Shown: piece by piece, positions 6,558 through 14,978 of the stretch
Layout of the letters: each line of letters opens with the position of its first letter
How positions within the stretch are numbered: position 1 is the first letter of the stretch
Source of the DNA: JAGNNV01 sp039932395
GTDB taxonomy: Bacteria; Acidobacteriota; Vicinamibacteria; Fen-336; JAGNNV01
DNA length: 28,323 bases
NCBI GenBank assembly: GCA_039932395.1
Contig: JBDTQB010000017.1
Location: forward strand, 1-28,323
Direction of reading: 5' to 3'
Position numbers and translations under genes: made by a program
The notes under the pieces: model-generated
What the model was told of the DNA's origin: nothing
Seen by the model: the letters and a program-made list of their open reading frames with translations, nothing else
Database searches by the model: none

Positions 6558-8356
6558 AGCGCCTTCGTGTGCTGCTCGTCGGCACGCTGCTCTTCCTGCA
6601 TCTGCCGGTGCTGGCACTCGCGGTTTTTTCGTTTTCGCGCTCGCGGCTCTCGGCGTCGTTCGATGGGCCAAGTCTGGTCTGGTACGAAAAAGTCCTGAGC
6701 AACGGGCCATTGATGCGGGCCATGGAGAACTCGCTGATCGTGGGATCGCTCACGACGATGATTGTGCTGATGATCGCGACGGCGGCGGCGCTGGGATCGC
6801 GAGCGGGTTCAGAGCGCACGCGGCAGAGAACCTCTTCGCTCTTCCTCCTTCCTCTCGTGACCCCCGAGATCGTCTTCGGAGCGTCGCTCCTTGCTCTGTT
6901 TTCGCGCTTGTTCATTCCTCTCGGCCTCGGCACCATCGTGGCCGCTCACGTGGCGTTCTCCCTGTCGTTCGCTTTCTTCGTGGTGCGCGCGCGCGCTCAG
7001 GCCCTGCCGCTCGATGTCGAAGAGGCCGCCCGCGACCTGGGTGCGACCTCCGGCCAGGTCTTCAGACGCGTGACTCTGCCCCTGCTCGCTCCAGGGTTGG
7101 TGGCCGCAGGCCTGTTGACGTTCTCGCTTTCGATCGACGACTACGTGGTGACGTCGTTTGTTTCAGGCGCGGGTGCGACCACCCTGCCCGTCTACATCTA
7201 CTCGCTCCTGAAGAGTTCCTTGTCTCCGGAAATCGCCGCGGCCTCCACCATTCTGCTGACGGCGACGACTCTCCTGCTGCTGGCCACCGCGCTCGTCGAG
7301 CGTCGCCCACGACTCTCCATGGTCGCGATGTTTGCCGGACTCTCCATCCTGATGACGCCGGTCGTGCTCGCTCGATCTCAACGACACGGCACACGCGAGT
7401 TGAACCTCTACCTTTGGTCGAACTACATCGCACCGGACACCATCCGCAAGTTCGAAGAGCGCACCGGCGCCAAAGTGAATCTCGATGTCTACGACTCAGC
7501 CGAGGCACTGCTGTCCAAGATGCTCGCGGGGAATCCTGGATACGACGTCATTTGCCCGCCGACCTACACCCTGGCCCCGCTGATCCGCGCCGGCGTGCTG
7601 GCTGAAATCGATCACGATCGCCTGTCGCATCTCCCGAACACCGCGCCCGAGTTCCTTGGCCAGAACTGGGATCCCGAGAATCGCTACTCCATTCCCTATC
7701 TGTGGGGCGTGACCGGCATCGCATCTGACTCGCGTCTGGTCGACAACGCGGATTCCTGGAACGTTCTGCTCGACCGACGGTGGAAGGGACGCATCCTCAT
7801 GCTGGATGACGCGCGCGAAGCCATCGCTTTCGGCGCTCTGCTTCTGGGCCTCGATCCCAACACTCACCGTCGTGAAGACCTGGCCCGCATCCAGAAAGTC
7901 CTGGTCGATCAGAAGCCGCTCGTGCGCGCTTACGACTCAGCGAGTTTCGACGACGCCATCCTGTCGGGCGAAGCCGTGCTCGCGCAATCCTGGTCCGGCC
8001 AGATCGCGAAGATCATGAAGGAAGCGCCGTGGGTCCGCTTCACGATTCCCAAGGAAGGCGCAATGCTGTTCGTGGACAACCTCGCGATTCCCAAGGGCGC
8101 GGCACACAAGGATCTCGCCCATGAGTTCCTCGACTTCGTGATGGAGCCGGAGATCGCCGCGGAGATCTGCCTCACCACCGGATACTCCACGCCATCGAAG
8201 GCCGGGCGCGAACTTCTGCCCGCCGCGATCCAGGCCAATCGAGCCATGTTCCCTGATCCAACTCAGATGAAGCGCCTCAAGGCCTTCGAAGACCTGGGCG
8301 ACGCGAATGCGCTCCATGACCGGCTGTGGACCGAAGTGAAGTCGGGACGAGAGTAA
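6554..8356 (+). CDS. potCD: Fused ABC permease and substrate-binding protein, PotC-PotD type
   Basis: A 600-residue fusion. Residues 1-250 are a PotC-like permease with about six membrane segments and an EAA loop at 157-181 (EEAARDLGATSGQVFRRVTL). A further hydrophobic segment at about 254-272 would pass the chain back across the membrane and act as an anchor. Residues of about 282-600 form a PotD-like periplasmic binding protein: LNLYLWSNYIAPDTIRKFEE at its start, YDVICPPTYTLAPLIRAGVL, then PYLWGVTGIA, and AYDSASFDDAILSGEA. The expected separate PotD gene is absent, which agrees with fusion rather than a missed stop codon. The reading frame is continuous across the joint. Tethering fixes one receptor per permease. 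Similar PotCD fusions are known in other bacteria such as mycoplasmas. Polyamine as substrate is likely but not proven. Confidence 0.9.
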   Translation: MKRLRVLLVGTLLFLHLPVLALAVFSFSRSRLSASFDGPSLVWYEKVLSNGPLMRAMENSLIVGSLTTMIVLMIATAAALGSRAGSERTRQRTSSLFLLPLVTPEIVFGASLLALFSRLFIPLGLGTIVAAHVAFSLSFAFFVVRARAQALPLDVEEAARDLGATSGQVFRRVTLPLLAPGLVAAGLLTFSLSIDDYVVTSFVSGAGATTLPVYIYSLLKSSLSPEIAAASTILLTATTLLLLATALVERRPRLSMVAMFAGLSILMTPVVLARSQRHGTRELNLYLWSNYIAPDTIRKFEERTGAKVNLDVYDSAEALLSKMLAGNPGYDVICPPTYTLAPLIRAGVLAEIDHDRLSHLPNTAPEFLGQNWDPENRYSIPYLWGVTGIASDSRLVDNADSWNVLLDRRWKGRILMLDDAREAIAFGALLLGLDPNTHRREDLARIQKVLVDQKPLVRAYDSASFDDAILSGEAVLAQSWSGQIAKIMKEAPWVRFTIPKEGAMLFVDNLAIPKGAAHKDLAHEFLDFVMEPEIAAEICLTTGYSTPSKAGRELLPAAIQANRAMFPDPTQMKRLKAFEDLGDANALHDRLWTEVKSGRE

Positions 8357-8358
8357 GC

Positions 8359-8901
8359 ATGGCGAAATACGTGGCCTTTCTGAGAGCGATCAACGTGGGC
8401 GGACACGTGGTCAAAATGGACGCCCTGAAGGCGCTCTTCGAAACTCTCGACTTCTCCAACGTCGAAACGTTCATCGCGAGTGGCAACGTGATCTTCGAGA
8501 CGAAAACTCGTGACACGGCGGCCCTTGAAGCGAAGATCGAGCGGGCGCTGGAGAAGAGCCTCGGCTATGAAGTCTCGACCTTCCTGCGCACACCAGCGCA
8601 GATCACGGCGATCACGAAGTATCAGCCGTTCGAACCATCCCTCATGGCCTCGGCGGCCGCGATCAACGTCGGAATGTTGAAGGCCCCACTCTGCGTCGCG
8701 ACCTGCGAGGCGCTCGCCCGGCTCAAGACGGACATCGACGACTTCCATGTCAACGAGGCGCACCTCTTCTGGATCTGCAAGATGAGGCAAAGCGAATCGA
8801 AGATCTCGAATGCAGTGTTCGAACGGACACTCAAGGTGAAAGCCACGTTCCGCGGACTACGAACGATGGAACGACTCGCGGCCAAGTACGGTTCCCTTTA
8901 G
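8359..8901 (+). CDS. DUF1697 family protein
   Basis: A 180-residue cytoplasmic protein matching the DUF1697 pattern: MAKYVAFLRAINVGGHVVKM at the start, FIASGNVIFET in the middle, then TFLRTP, and a C-terminal RTLKVKATFRGLRTMERLA segment. The family is widespread, folds as a small alpha/beta protein and has no established biochemical role. The ATG at 8359 is used; an in-frame ATG at 8326 lies inside the transporter gene and is unlikely. It begins three bases after the transporter stop and so probably belongs to the same transcript, although no functional link with transport is known. Its stop codon abuts the stop of the next, convergent gene. Confidence 0.85.
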   Translation: MAKYVAFLRAINVGGHVVKMDALKALFETLDFSNVETFIASGNVIFETKTRDTAALEAKIERALEKSLGYEVSTFLRTPAQITAITKYQPFEPSLMASAAAINVGMLKAPLCVATCEALARLKTDIDDFHVNEAHLFWICKMRQSESKISNAVFERTLKVKATFRGLRTMERLAAKYGSL

Positions 8902-9378
8902 CTACTTCGTGACGATGAGAATCAGCTTGGCTCCGCGGGGAATCTCGACCTGATCGCCCTTCCGCACCGCAGGAGAGCGCTTTGAGAGACTGTCCACCGG
9001 CTCGGTCTCGATCGACAACTTCTCGCCCGATTCCATGACCGCGTCAAATTGGATCACCAGACGAGGCGCCTGAGTGTTTCCCTGACCCGGCGTTGATTGC
9101 GTCACCAGGCCGCGAACTTCGGCGCCGCGGTCCAGCTTGAATCCCTCCAGGGCCACGGACTCCGTGAGATGCGCGAAGACCGCCGTTCGTTCCTTCGTCG
9201 TCCGGCTGGAGATCGTGGCCTCGATCTCCACCGGAAGTCGTGTGCCCGCGGGGATGTTGAGTCGCACCCTGCGTTTGCGTTGAGTTTCCCGAAGAGGCGC
9301 GGGCGACGCCTGGGCGATAGACAGGGTCGGAGCCACTGTTGTAAGGACGGCAAGGACGATCCAGGAAGCTGATTTCAT
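8902..9378 (-). CDS. Small exported protein with TrbI/VirB10-like beta domain
   Basis: A 158-residue predicted secreted or periplasmic protein. A signal peptide (MKSASWIVLAVLTTVAPTLS, cleavage near AQA) supports the ATG at 9378 over an upstream ATG at 9453. The mature part has IPAGTRLPVEIEATISSRTT, then GAEVRGLVTQ, ending in EIPRGAKLILIVTK. This order of pre-set 'PAGT' and 'GxxVxG' turns resembles the beta-barrel of TrbI/VirB10-type proteins, found alone in many non-conjugative proteins. There are no other conjugation genes near it, so a secretion-system role is not suggested. It stands alone: its stop abuts DUF1697 and its start faces the S9 peptidase across about 180 bases that must hold divergent promoters. 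Confidence 0.6.
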   Translation of the reverse strand: MKSASWIVLAVLTTVAPTLSIAQASPAPLRETQRKRRVRLNIPAGTRLPVEIEATISSRTTKERTAVFAHLTESVALEGFKLDRGAEVRGLVTQSTPGQGNTQAPRLVIQFDAVMESGEKLSIETEPVDSLSKRSPAVRKGDQVEIPRGAKLILIVTK

Positions 9379-9556
9379 GGCGTTACTTTCAAGTCGATTC
9401 TGAGCCCAGCACCGTGATGGAGTGAAGCCGACCGGGGTTTGGAAGCACCGCACCCTCTGTATCCTTGGCCAGCCAGCGCACCACGCGCTCCTCTGTCAGC
9501 AAGGAAACCCCCATGAGACTCTCTCGTCCATCGCCTGTGATTCAGTGGAGTGTGAA

Positions 9557-11536
9557 ATGAAGGGAGTTTTTCTCCTGGTTGCAGCCTTGCCCGCGCTTGC
9601 TTTCGCCGATACGCATGCTCCGACCATCGACGAGATGATCGCTCTGAAGCGGGTATCTCAGCCGACCCTCTCCGCAGACGGAACGCGCGTCGCGTACGTC
9701 GTCCGAAAGGCCAACTGGGATGAGAACGCCTTCGAGAACGAGATCTGGCTGGCCGATGCCCGTTCGGGCAAGTCCGCCGTCTTCACCCAAAGCAAGAAGT
9801 CATCGGACGCGCCCGCGTTCTCGCCGGACGGAACAACCCTCGCGTTTCTCTCCGATCGTGACGGCAAGCGCCAGATCTACACGGTGAGCCTCAGCGGTGG
9901 CGAGTCGAAGAAGCTCACCAGCGCGGAGGAGGGCATCGCGCGCTTCGCCTATTCGCACGATGGAAGACGCATCGCCTTTGTCGCGAACGATCCGAAGCCG
10001 GATGCGGTGAAGGAGCGCCAGAAGCTCTACGGCGACGTGATCATCGAGGACGAAGCGACGAATCCCGCGCACCTTCACGTCATTCCGGCGGACGGCGGGG
10101 ACGGGAAGCGGCTGACCTCCGGGACTTTCGTGGTTGGTTCGTTCGACTGGTCCCCCGACGACAGGGAGATCGCGTTCGACTTCTCCCAGAGTTCCGACGT
10201 CTCATTCAGCGTCACGGCGAACATCTCGGTGGTCAACACTGAGACGGCGACTGTGCGTCCCTTGGTCACCCAGGATGGGCCGGACGCCAATCCGCGCTTC
10301 TCGCCCGACGGCACGCAGGTCGCGTTCAGCACCGCGATGATGGAGGTGGCTTCATTCTTCTACAAGAACGGCAGGATCGCGGTGATCCAGGCGAAAGGTG
10401 GTGGCGCGATCACGGCCTTGTCGACGAGCTTTGATGAAGATCCGCAGCTGGTCGCGTGGACCAAGAGCGGTCTCTATCTAGCGGCCAGCCAGAAGACCGA
10501 ATCCGCCCTGTTCAAGCTTGACCCGGCCACCAGGGTCATCTCACGGATCTCGTTGTCGCAACCGATCTCTTCGGGATTCTCCTTCGGCCGGGAAGGCTCG
10601 GACGTGGCGTTCGTCGGTTCGTCCGGCGCGAGCTATCCCGAGGTGTACGTCGGTCCAGTGGGCGACGGCGCGGCGCACAAGGTCTCGAACGTCGGAGGCG
10701 ACCTTGCGTCGCTGACTCTGGGCAAGAGCGAAGTCGTGTCATGGAAGAGCGCCGACGGGACCATCATTGAAGGCGTTCTGCGCAAGCCTGAAGGCTACAA
10801 GCCGGGAACCGCGGCTCCCCTGATCGTGGTGATCCATGGTGGCCCCACCGGCGTCTCGCGTCCGAGTCTGTTCGCGGGCACCTACGTGTATCCGATCGAA
10901 CTGTGGCTCTCGAAAGGCGCTTTGATTCTGGAGCCGAACTACCGCGGGAGCGCCGGCTATGGAGAGGCATTCCGCTCGCTCAATGTGCGTAACCTCGGCG
11001 TGGGCGATGCGTGGGACGTCCTCTCAGGAGTTGACAGCCTGATCACCAAGGGTCTGGTCGACAAGGCGAAGGTCGGGGTCGCGGGTTGGAGCCAGGGCGG
11101 CTACATCTCGGCCTTTCTGACCACGCATGACTCGGCACGCTTCCGCGCGGTTTCGGTAGGTGCTGGCATCTCGAACTGGGTGACCTACTACGTCAGCACC
11201 GACATTCATCCGTTCACGCGTCAGTACTTGAAGGCGACACCGTGGGACGATCCGGAGATCTACCGCAAGACCTCGCCCATGACCTACATCAAGGGTGCGA
11301 AGGCGCCGACGTTGATTCAGCATGGCGACGCCGATCAGCGCGTTCCTGTGTCCGACGCGCTCGAGCTCTACCAAGGTCTGCGCGATCAGAGCGTCGAGAC
11401 CCGCCTCGCTCTCTACAAGGGATTCGGTCACAGCCTGAACAAGCCGAAGGCACTGCGCCATGCGATGCAGGAGAATCTCGACTGGTTCGATAAGTATCTG
11501 TTCAACGCGCCGGGCACGGCCGCCGCAACAAAGTAG
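9557..11536 (+). CDS. S9 family serine peptidase (prolyl oligopeptidase / acylaminoacyl-peptidase type)
   Basis: A 659-residue exported peptidase. The ATG at 9557 is chosen because GGAG lies six bases upstream and a signal peptide (residues 1-17, ending LPALAFA) follows; an in-frame ATG at 9422 would bury that signal. Residues of about 30-390 form WD40/TolB-like propeller repeats, seen as recurrent FSPDGT-type turns. The C-terminal alpha/beta-hydrolase has the nucleophile Ser512 in GWSQGG, Asp593 in HGDADQRVP and His625 in GFGHSL, a complete triad. HGGP (about 430) supplies the oxyanion region. It probably degrades peptides in the periplasm for nutrition. lpxB follows after 33 bases and may be co-transcribed. 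Confidence 0.93.
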   Translation: MKGVFLLVAALPALAFADTHAPTIDEMIALKRVSQPTLSADGTRVAYVVRKANWDENAFENEIWLADARSGKSAVFTQSKKSSDAPAFSPDGTTLAFLSDRDGKRQIYTVSLSGGESKKLTSAEEGIARFAYSHDGRRIAFVANDPKPDAVKERQKLYGDVIIEDEATNPAHLHVIPADGGDGKRLTSGTFVVGSFDWSPDDREIAFDFSQSSDVSFSVTANISVVNTETATVRPLVTQDGPDANPRFSPDGTQVAFSTAMMEVASFFYKNGRIAVIQAKGGGAITALSTSFDEDPQLVAWTKSGLYLAASQKTESALFKLDPATRVISRISLSQPISSGFSFGREGSDVAFVGSSGASYPEVYVGPVGDGAAHKVSNVGGDLASLTLGKSEVVSWKSADGTIIEGVLRKPEGYKPGTAAPLIVVIHGGPTGVSRPSLFAGTYVYPIELWLSKGALILEPNYRGSAGYGEAFRSLNVRNLGVGDAWDVLSGVDSLITKGLVDKAKVGVAGWSQGGYISAFLTTHDSARFRAVSVGAGISNWVTYYVSTDIHPFTRQYLKATPWDDPEIYRKTSPMTYIKGAKAPTLIQHGDADQRVPVSDALELYQGLRDQSVETRLALYKGFGHSLNKPKALRHAMQENLDWFDKYLFNAPGTAAATK

Positions 11537-11569
11537 CCGAGCGCGTTTCGACCACGACCACCAATCACC

Positions 11570-12697
11570 ATGCCTCGCCTTTTCATTTCCTGCGGAGAAT
11601 CGTCGGGCGAGTTCTATGGCGCGGAACTGGTGGCCGAGCTGCGCAAGACGATTCCCGACCTTGAGGCCTTCGGCTTGGGTGGAGACCGCCTCGCTTCCGA
11701 AGACGTTCGATTGCTCGCCCACCTCAAGGATCTCGCCGTCGTGGGATTGGTGGAGGTGCTGTCGCATCTCCGCCGGCTGAAGCGTCTCTTCGATTCAGTC
11801 GTCGCGGAGGCGAAGCGCCTGCGTCCTGAGGTCGCCGTCCTCATCGACTATCCCGACTTCAACCTGCGGCTCGCGCGCGAACTGAAACGCCTCGGCATCC
11901 CCGTGGTGTACTACGTTTCTCCTCAGCTCTGGGCCTGGCGGAGCGGACGTATCCATCAGGTCAAGAGGGATGTCGCGAAGATGCTGGTGATTTTCCCATT
12001 CGAGGAAAAGATCTACCAGGATGCAGGTGTGCCGGTTCGCTTCGTGGGGCATCCGTTGGTCGATCATGTCCGGTCTCCGGCGAATCGCCCGGCGGTGGCC
12101 CGCTCCCTGGGCTTGGATGGAGATCGCCCGGTCATCGCCCTGCTTCCCGGCAGCCGGAACAAGGAAGTCGCCTACAACCTTCCGCCCATGCTGGGCGCCG
12201 TGAAATTGCTACGAACGCAACGCCCGGATCTTCAGTTCGTCCTCGCCGCGGCCTCCCATTTACGAGAGAACGCGCTGGATGACGCTGTCGCGGCAGGCGT
12301 CACCGTGCTCAAGGGCGTCACGCGGGATGTGCTGGCGGCCGCCCGGGTCGCGGTCATCGCTTCGGGAACGGCCACGGTCGAGACGGGCCTCACGTCAACG
12401 CCGATGGTCGTGGTCTATCGACTCTCACCGCTTACTTATGCGCTCGGGAAACCACTGGTCCGCGTGACCAACTACGCCATGGTGAATCTGATCGCGGGTG
12501 AGATCGTGGTGCCGGAGTTAATTCAAAGCGACTTCACGCCCCAGCGCGTCACGGAAGAAGTCGCGAAGATCCTCGACGACGGACCCGCGCGCGACGCCAT
12601 GCTGAAAAACCTCGAGATCGTACGCGGGAAACTTGGCGGTGGTGGCGCCACGGTTCGAGCCGCCGAAGAAGTCAGCGCGTTTCTGAAGGGACGCTGA
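11570..12697 (+). CDS. lpxB: Lipid-A-disaccharide synthase
   Basis: A 375-residue GT19 glycosyltransferase that joins lipid X and UDP-diacylglucosamine to form the lipid A disaccharide at the inner membrane. Diagnostic segments are FISCGESSGE (residues 5-14), DYPDFNLRLA, YYVSPQLWAWR, FVGHPLVDH, LLPGSRNKEV, and ASGTATVETGL followed by PMVVVYR. Length matches the family. Its presence shows the host makes lipid A and so is a true diderm. It is not beside lpxD-fabZ-lpxA, the usual partners, but behind a peptidase gene, which suggests the lipid A genes are dispersed or that the others lie elsewhere. Confidence 0.95.
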   Translation: MPRLFISCGESSGEFYGAELVAELRKTIPDLEAFGLGGDRLASEDVRLLAHLKDLAVVGLVEVLSHLRRLKRLFDSVVAEAKRLRPEVAVLIDYPDFNLRLARELKRLGIPVVYYVSPQLWAWRSGRIHQVKRDVAKMLVIFPFEEKIYQDAGVPVRFVGHPLVDHVRSPANRPAVARSLGLDGDRPVIALLPGSRNKEVAYNLPPMLGAVKLLRTQRPDLQFVLAAASHLRENALDDAVAAGVTVLKGVTRDVLAAARVAVIASGTATVETGLTSTPMVVVYRLSPLTYALGKPLVRVTNYAMVNLIAGEIVVPELIQSDFTPQRVTEEVAKILDDGPARDAMLKNLEIVRGKLGGGGATVRAAEEVSAFLKGR

Positions 12698-12710
12698 CGA
12701 CCACGCTGCG

Positions 12711-13136
12711 CTACGCCTCGGTAATGGCGGTGCGAATTCCGACGATCTGACCCTCGGCGTTCTTGATGTGACGGTCGAGCATCAGAAGTGTGATCTCGCT
12801 GCCGTCCGATTTGCGCCACGTCCGGTTGAAGGGCAGCAGCACCGCGGATGGCGACATTTTGCGAGTAATGGCCCGCTCGGACGTTTCCTTGAGAACCACG
12901 AAATCGGACGCGTGACGGCCGACGAGCTGGGACGGTTCATAGCCGAGCATGGTCGTATGACCCGGGCTGATGCGGGTGAACGTCTTGTCTGGAAGGATTT
13001 CGTGGACGCTGAAGCCCTTCGGGGGCTGATTGAACGCCTGATCGTAGGCCCGGGCGGAGGCGGCGTGCGCGTGATCGAGCGCGTCCAGGAATCGGGAGAG
13101 CGCAGCGGCTTTGGCTTCGGCGGACGTAGCGGTCAT
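12711..13136 (-). CDS. Single PAS-domain protein
   Basis: A protein of 141 residues (ATG at 13136, with AGGAGA about 11 bases upstream) or 151 if a GTG at 13166 is used. An N-terminal helix (AEAKAAALSRFLDALDHAHA) precedes one PAS fold: FSVHEILPDKTFTRISPGH, MLGYEPSQLVGRHASDFV, then RTWRKSDGSEITLLMLDRHI and IVGIRTAITEA. No kinase, cyclase, HTH or other output domain is attached, so it would have to act by binding a partner. No cofactor ligand can be assigned with confidence. Gaps of about 13 and 55 bases separate it from its neighbours lpxB (convergent) and the membrane-protein gene upstream on the same strand. Confidence 0.75.
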   Translation of the reverse strand: MTATSAEAKAAALSRFLDALDHAHAASARAYDQAFNQPPKGFSVHEILPDKTFTRISPGHTTMLGYEPSQLVGRHASDFVVLKETSERAITRKMSPSAVLLPFNRTWRKSDGSEITLLMLDRHIKNAEGQIVGIRTAITEA

Positions 13137-13191
13137 GGCGATCAGGTTCTCCTGCAAACGTCTCACTGACGACCCTACAGGAATGGCCGCT

Positions 13192-13965
13192 TCAACGAAA
13201 AGGAATGGCGTCGCGCAGGATCAGACCCCAGGTCGGCGCGAAAGCGGCCTTGAGAATCCAGTCTGCCGCGATCAATCCCAGAGCGGTCAGAAGCCAGGGG
13301 CGCACCGCCGACCATGGCTGCGCCTTGTAGCCGAGGACACGCGAGAGAACTGGATCGGCGAGAACAACTCCGAGGATGCAGAACGCGGCCACGCGACACA
13401 TGGCCCAGGGCTGCCAACCAAAGAAGAGCGTCGCCCATAACGGCGCGCCGGCTCGATGAATGGAGGCAACGTAGCCATCCATGTAGTTCGTCAGGAAGGC
13501 GCCCCCGGTGATCGAGACGAGACTGCCGGTCAGCAAGCTCACGATCGTGAAGCCCGCCAGATGCGTCATGTGAAGCGGCAGAAAGAGACGCCAGTTGCCT
13601 TCGGATCCGTCGCCGGTCCTGATCCAGTGAAACATCTCTTCTCGGTACTGCGGACCGTTGAAGACATGAGGGATCAATCCGTCACTGGTGGGCCACAGCG
13701 CAAGGAAGGACGTTCCGATCACCGCGAGGGCGACGGGGAAAATCAGCATCAGCAGAATGGCGCCACGCAGATCACCCGCACGGAGCCGTCGCGCCATCAG
13801 CCACCACGCAGGCACCGCGTTCAAGATCGGAAGAAGGAACCGAGGCTCCAGCGCCAGGCCGACGGGGTACGACACAGCGATGGCGCCCACCAGCCAGATC
13901 GCGTCACGGCCCTTCGACGTTGAAGCCAACGGACTGCGGCTCAGGGACCGCCCGGCCTCCGTCAC
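13192..13965 (-). CDS. Unknown multi-spanning membrane protein
   Basis: A 257-residue protein with about six hydrophobic segments: near 23-45, 46-58, 68-90, 130-155, 183-208 and 224-242. A conspicuous non-membrane loop (about 95-128) carries FNGPQYREEMFHWIRTGDG and GNWRLFLPLHMTHL, a pattern that might face the periplasm. The start is a GTG at 13965; no ATG occurs near the N-terminus, so the exact start is uncertain. I do not recognise the family. It lies 17 bases downstream of the PfkB kinase stop on the same strand, and may be the tail of that operon. No catalytic or transport motif is apparent. Confidence 0.6.
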   Translation of the reverse strand: MTEAGRSLSRSPLASTSKGRDAIWLVGAIAVSYPVGLALEPRFLLPILNAVPAWWLMARRLRAGDLRGAILLMLIFPVALAVIGTSFLALWPTSDGLIPHVFNGPQYREEMFHWIRTGDGSEGNWRLFLPLHMTHLAGFTIVSLLTGSLVSITGGAFLTNYMDGYVASIHRAGAPLWATLFFGWQPWAMCRVAAFCILGVVLADPVLSRVLGYKAQPWSAVRPWLLTALGLIAADWILKAAFAPTWGLILRDAIPFR

Positions 13966-13982
13966 AGGACTGCGCCCATCAG

Positions 13983-14894
13983 CTAAGACAACCGGTCGAA
14001 ATGGACCATGGAGGCGAACTCATTGTACCGAGCGTCAATCTCGGCGGGCGTGAGCGAGACCAGACGATCGACACCGAAGGCTTCACAGCAAAACGACGCG
14101 ATGGTCGAGCCCATGATGACCGCCTGACGGAAGGTTTTCGGGTCGTGCGACCCAGCGCGATCAAGGAAGCCGAAGAGGCCGCCGCCGAAGGAATCGCCAG
14201 CTCCCGTCGGATCAAGCACATGTTCGAGCGGAAACGCCGACGCCATGAAGCAGGTGTCGTCGTGGAAGAGCAGCGCGCCGTGCTCGCCCTTCTTGATGAT
14301 CAGCGTCTTCGGACCCATCGCACGGATCGTGCGCGCGGCGCGGATGACGTTCCAATCACCCGCAAGCTCGCGAGCCTCAGAATCATTGATGAGCAAGACT
14401 TCCACGTGAGCGAGCGTCTTCTTCAGCTCCTCGAGACGATGGTTGATCCACAGATTCATGGTGTCGCAGCCGACGAGCTTGGGCGCGTCGACTTGTTCCA
14501 GCACTTCGCGCTGAAGGGCCGGATCGATGTTGCCAAGGAAGAGGCGGTCCGACTTGCGGTAGCTCTCAGGCAGCTTCGGCTTGAAATGCTCGAAGACATT
14601 GAGGTCGGTGCAGATCGTCTCGCGAGAATTCAGATCCGTCGAGTACTTCCCCTGCCAATGGAAAGTCTTGCCGCTGGCTTTCTCAAGTCCTTGAAGATCG
14701 ATGCGCCGACCTTCGAACGCCTTCATCTGCTCGGGGCCAAAGTCGTCGCCCACGACTCCGACCAGGTTCACATCGGTGAAGAACGACGCGGCAAGCGCGA
14801 AGTAGGACGCCGATCCGCCGAGGATCTTTTCAGCGCGGCCTGCGGGTGTTTCGAGCGTGTCGTAAGCGACACTTCCGACGACGAGAACGGACAT
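13983..14894 (-). CDS. PfkB family carbohydrate/nucleoside kinase
   Basis: A 303-residue ribokinase-fold kinase. GGSASYFALAASFF near residues 26-39 is the substrate-side glycine motif. ND-SE at 170-173 gives the N-x-x-E magnesium site. DPTGAGDSFGGG at 228-239 is the second PfkB signature, with Asp234 as catalytic base. A ribosome-binding stretch AGGAAAAAG lies about ten bases before the ATG. It lies directly downstream of MTA phosphorylase. This suggests a substrate such as a ribose-type sugar, adenosine or a methylthioribose-derived compound, but the PfkB family is too broad to tell. A role in purine or methionine salvage is an inference from this neighbour only. Confidence 0.85.
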   Translation of the reverse strand: MSVLVVGSVAYDTLETPAGRAEKILGGSASYFALAASFFTDVNLVGVVGDDFGPEQMKAFEGRRIDLQGLEKASGKTFHWQGKYSTDLNSRETICTDLNVFEHFKPKLPESYRKSDRLFLGNIDPALQREVLEQVDAPKLVGCDTMNLWINHRLEELKKTLAHVEVLLINDSEARELAGDWNVIRAARTIRAMGPKTLIIKKGEHGALLFHDDTCFMASAFPLEHVLDPTGAGDSFGGGLFGFLDRAGSHDPKTFRQAVIMGSTIASFCCEAFGVDRLVSLTPAEIDARYNEFASMVHFDRLS

Positions 14895-14978
14895 GGGAGT
14901 TGCTTTTTCCTGTGGACTAGAACGGAAGGGTAGAGGTCTGAGAGACGCCGCGAAACCGGACGCGAGGCGCAGCGAAGC

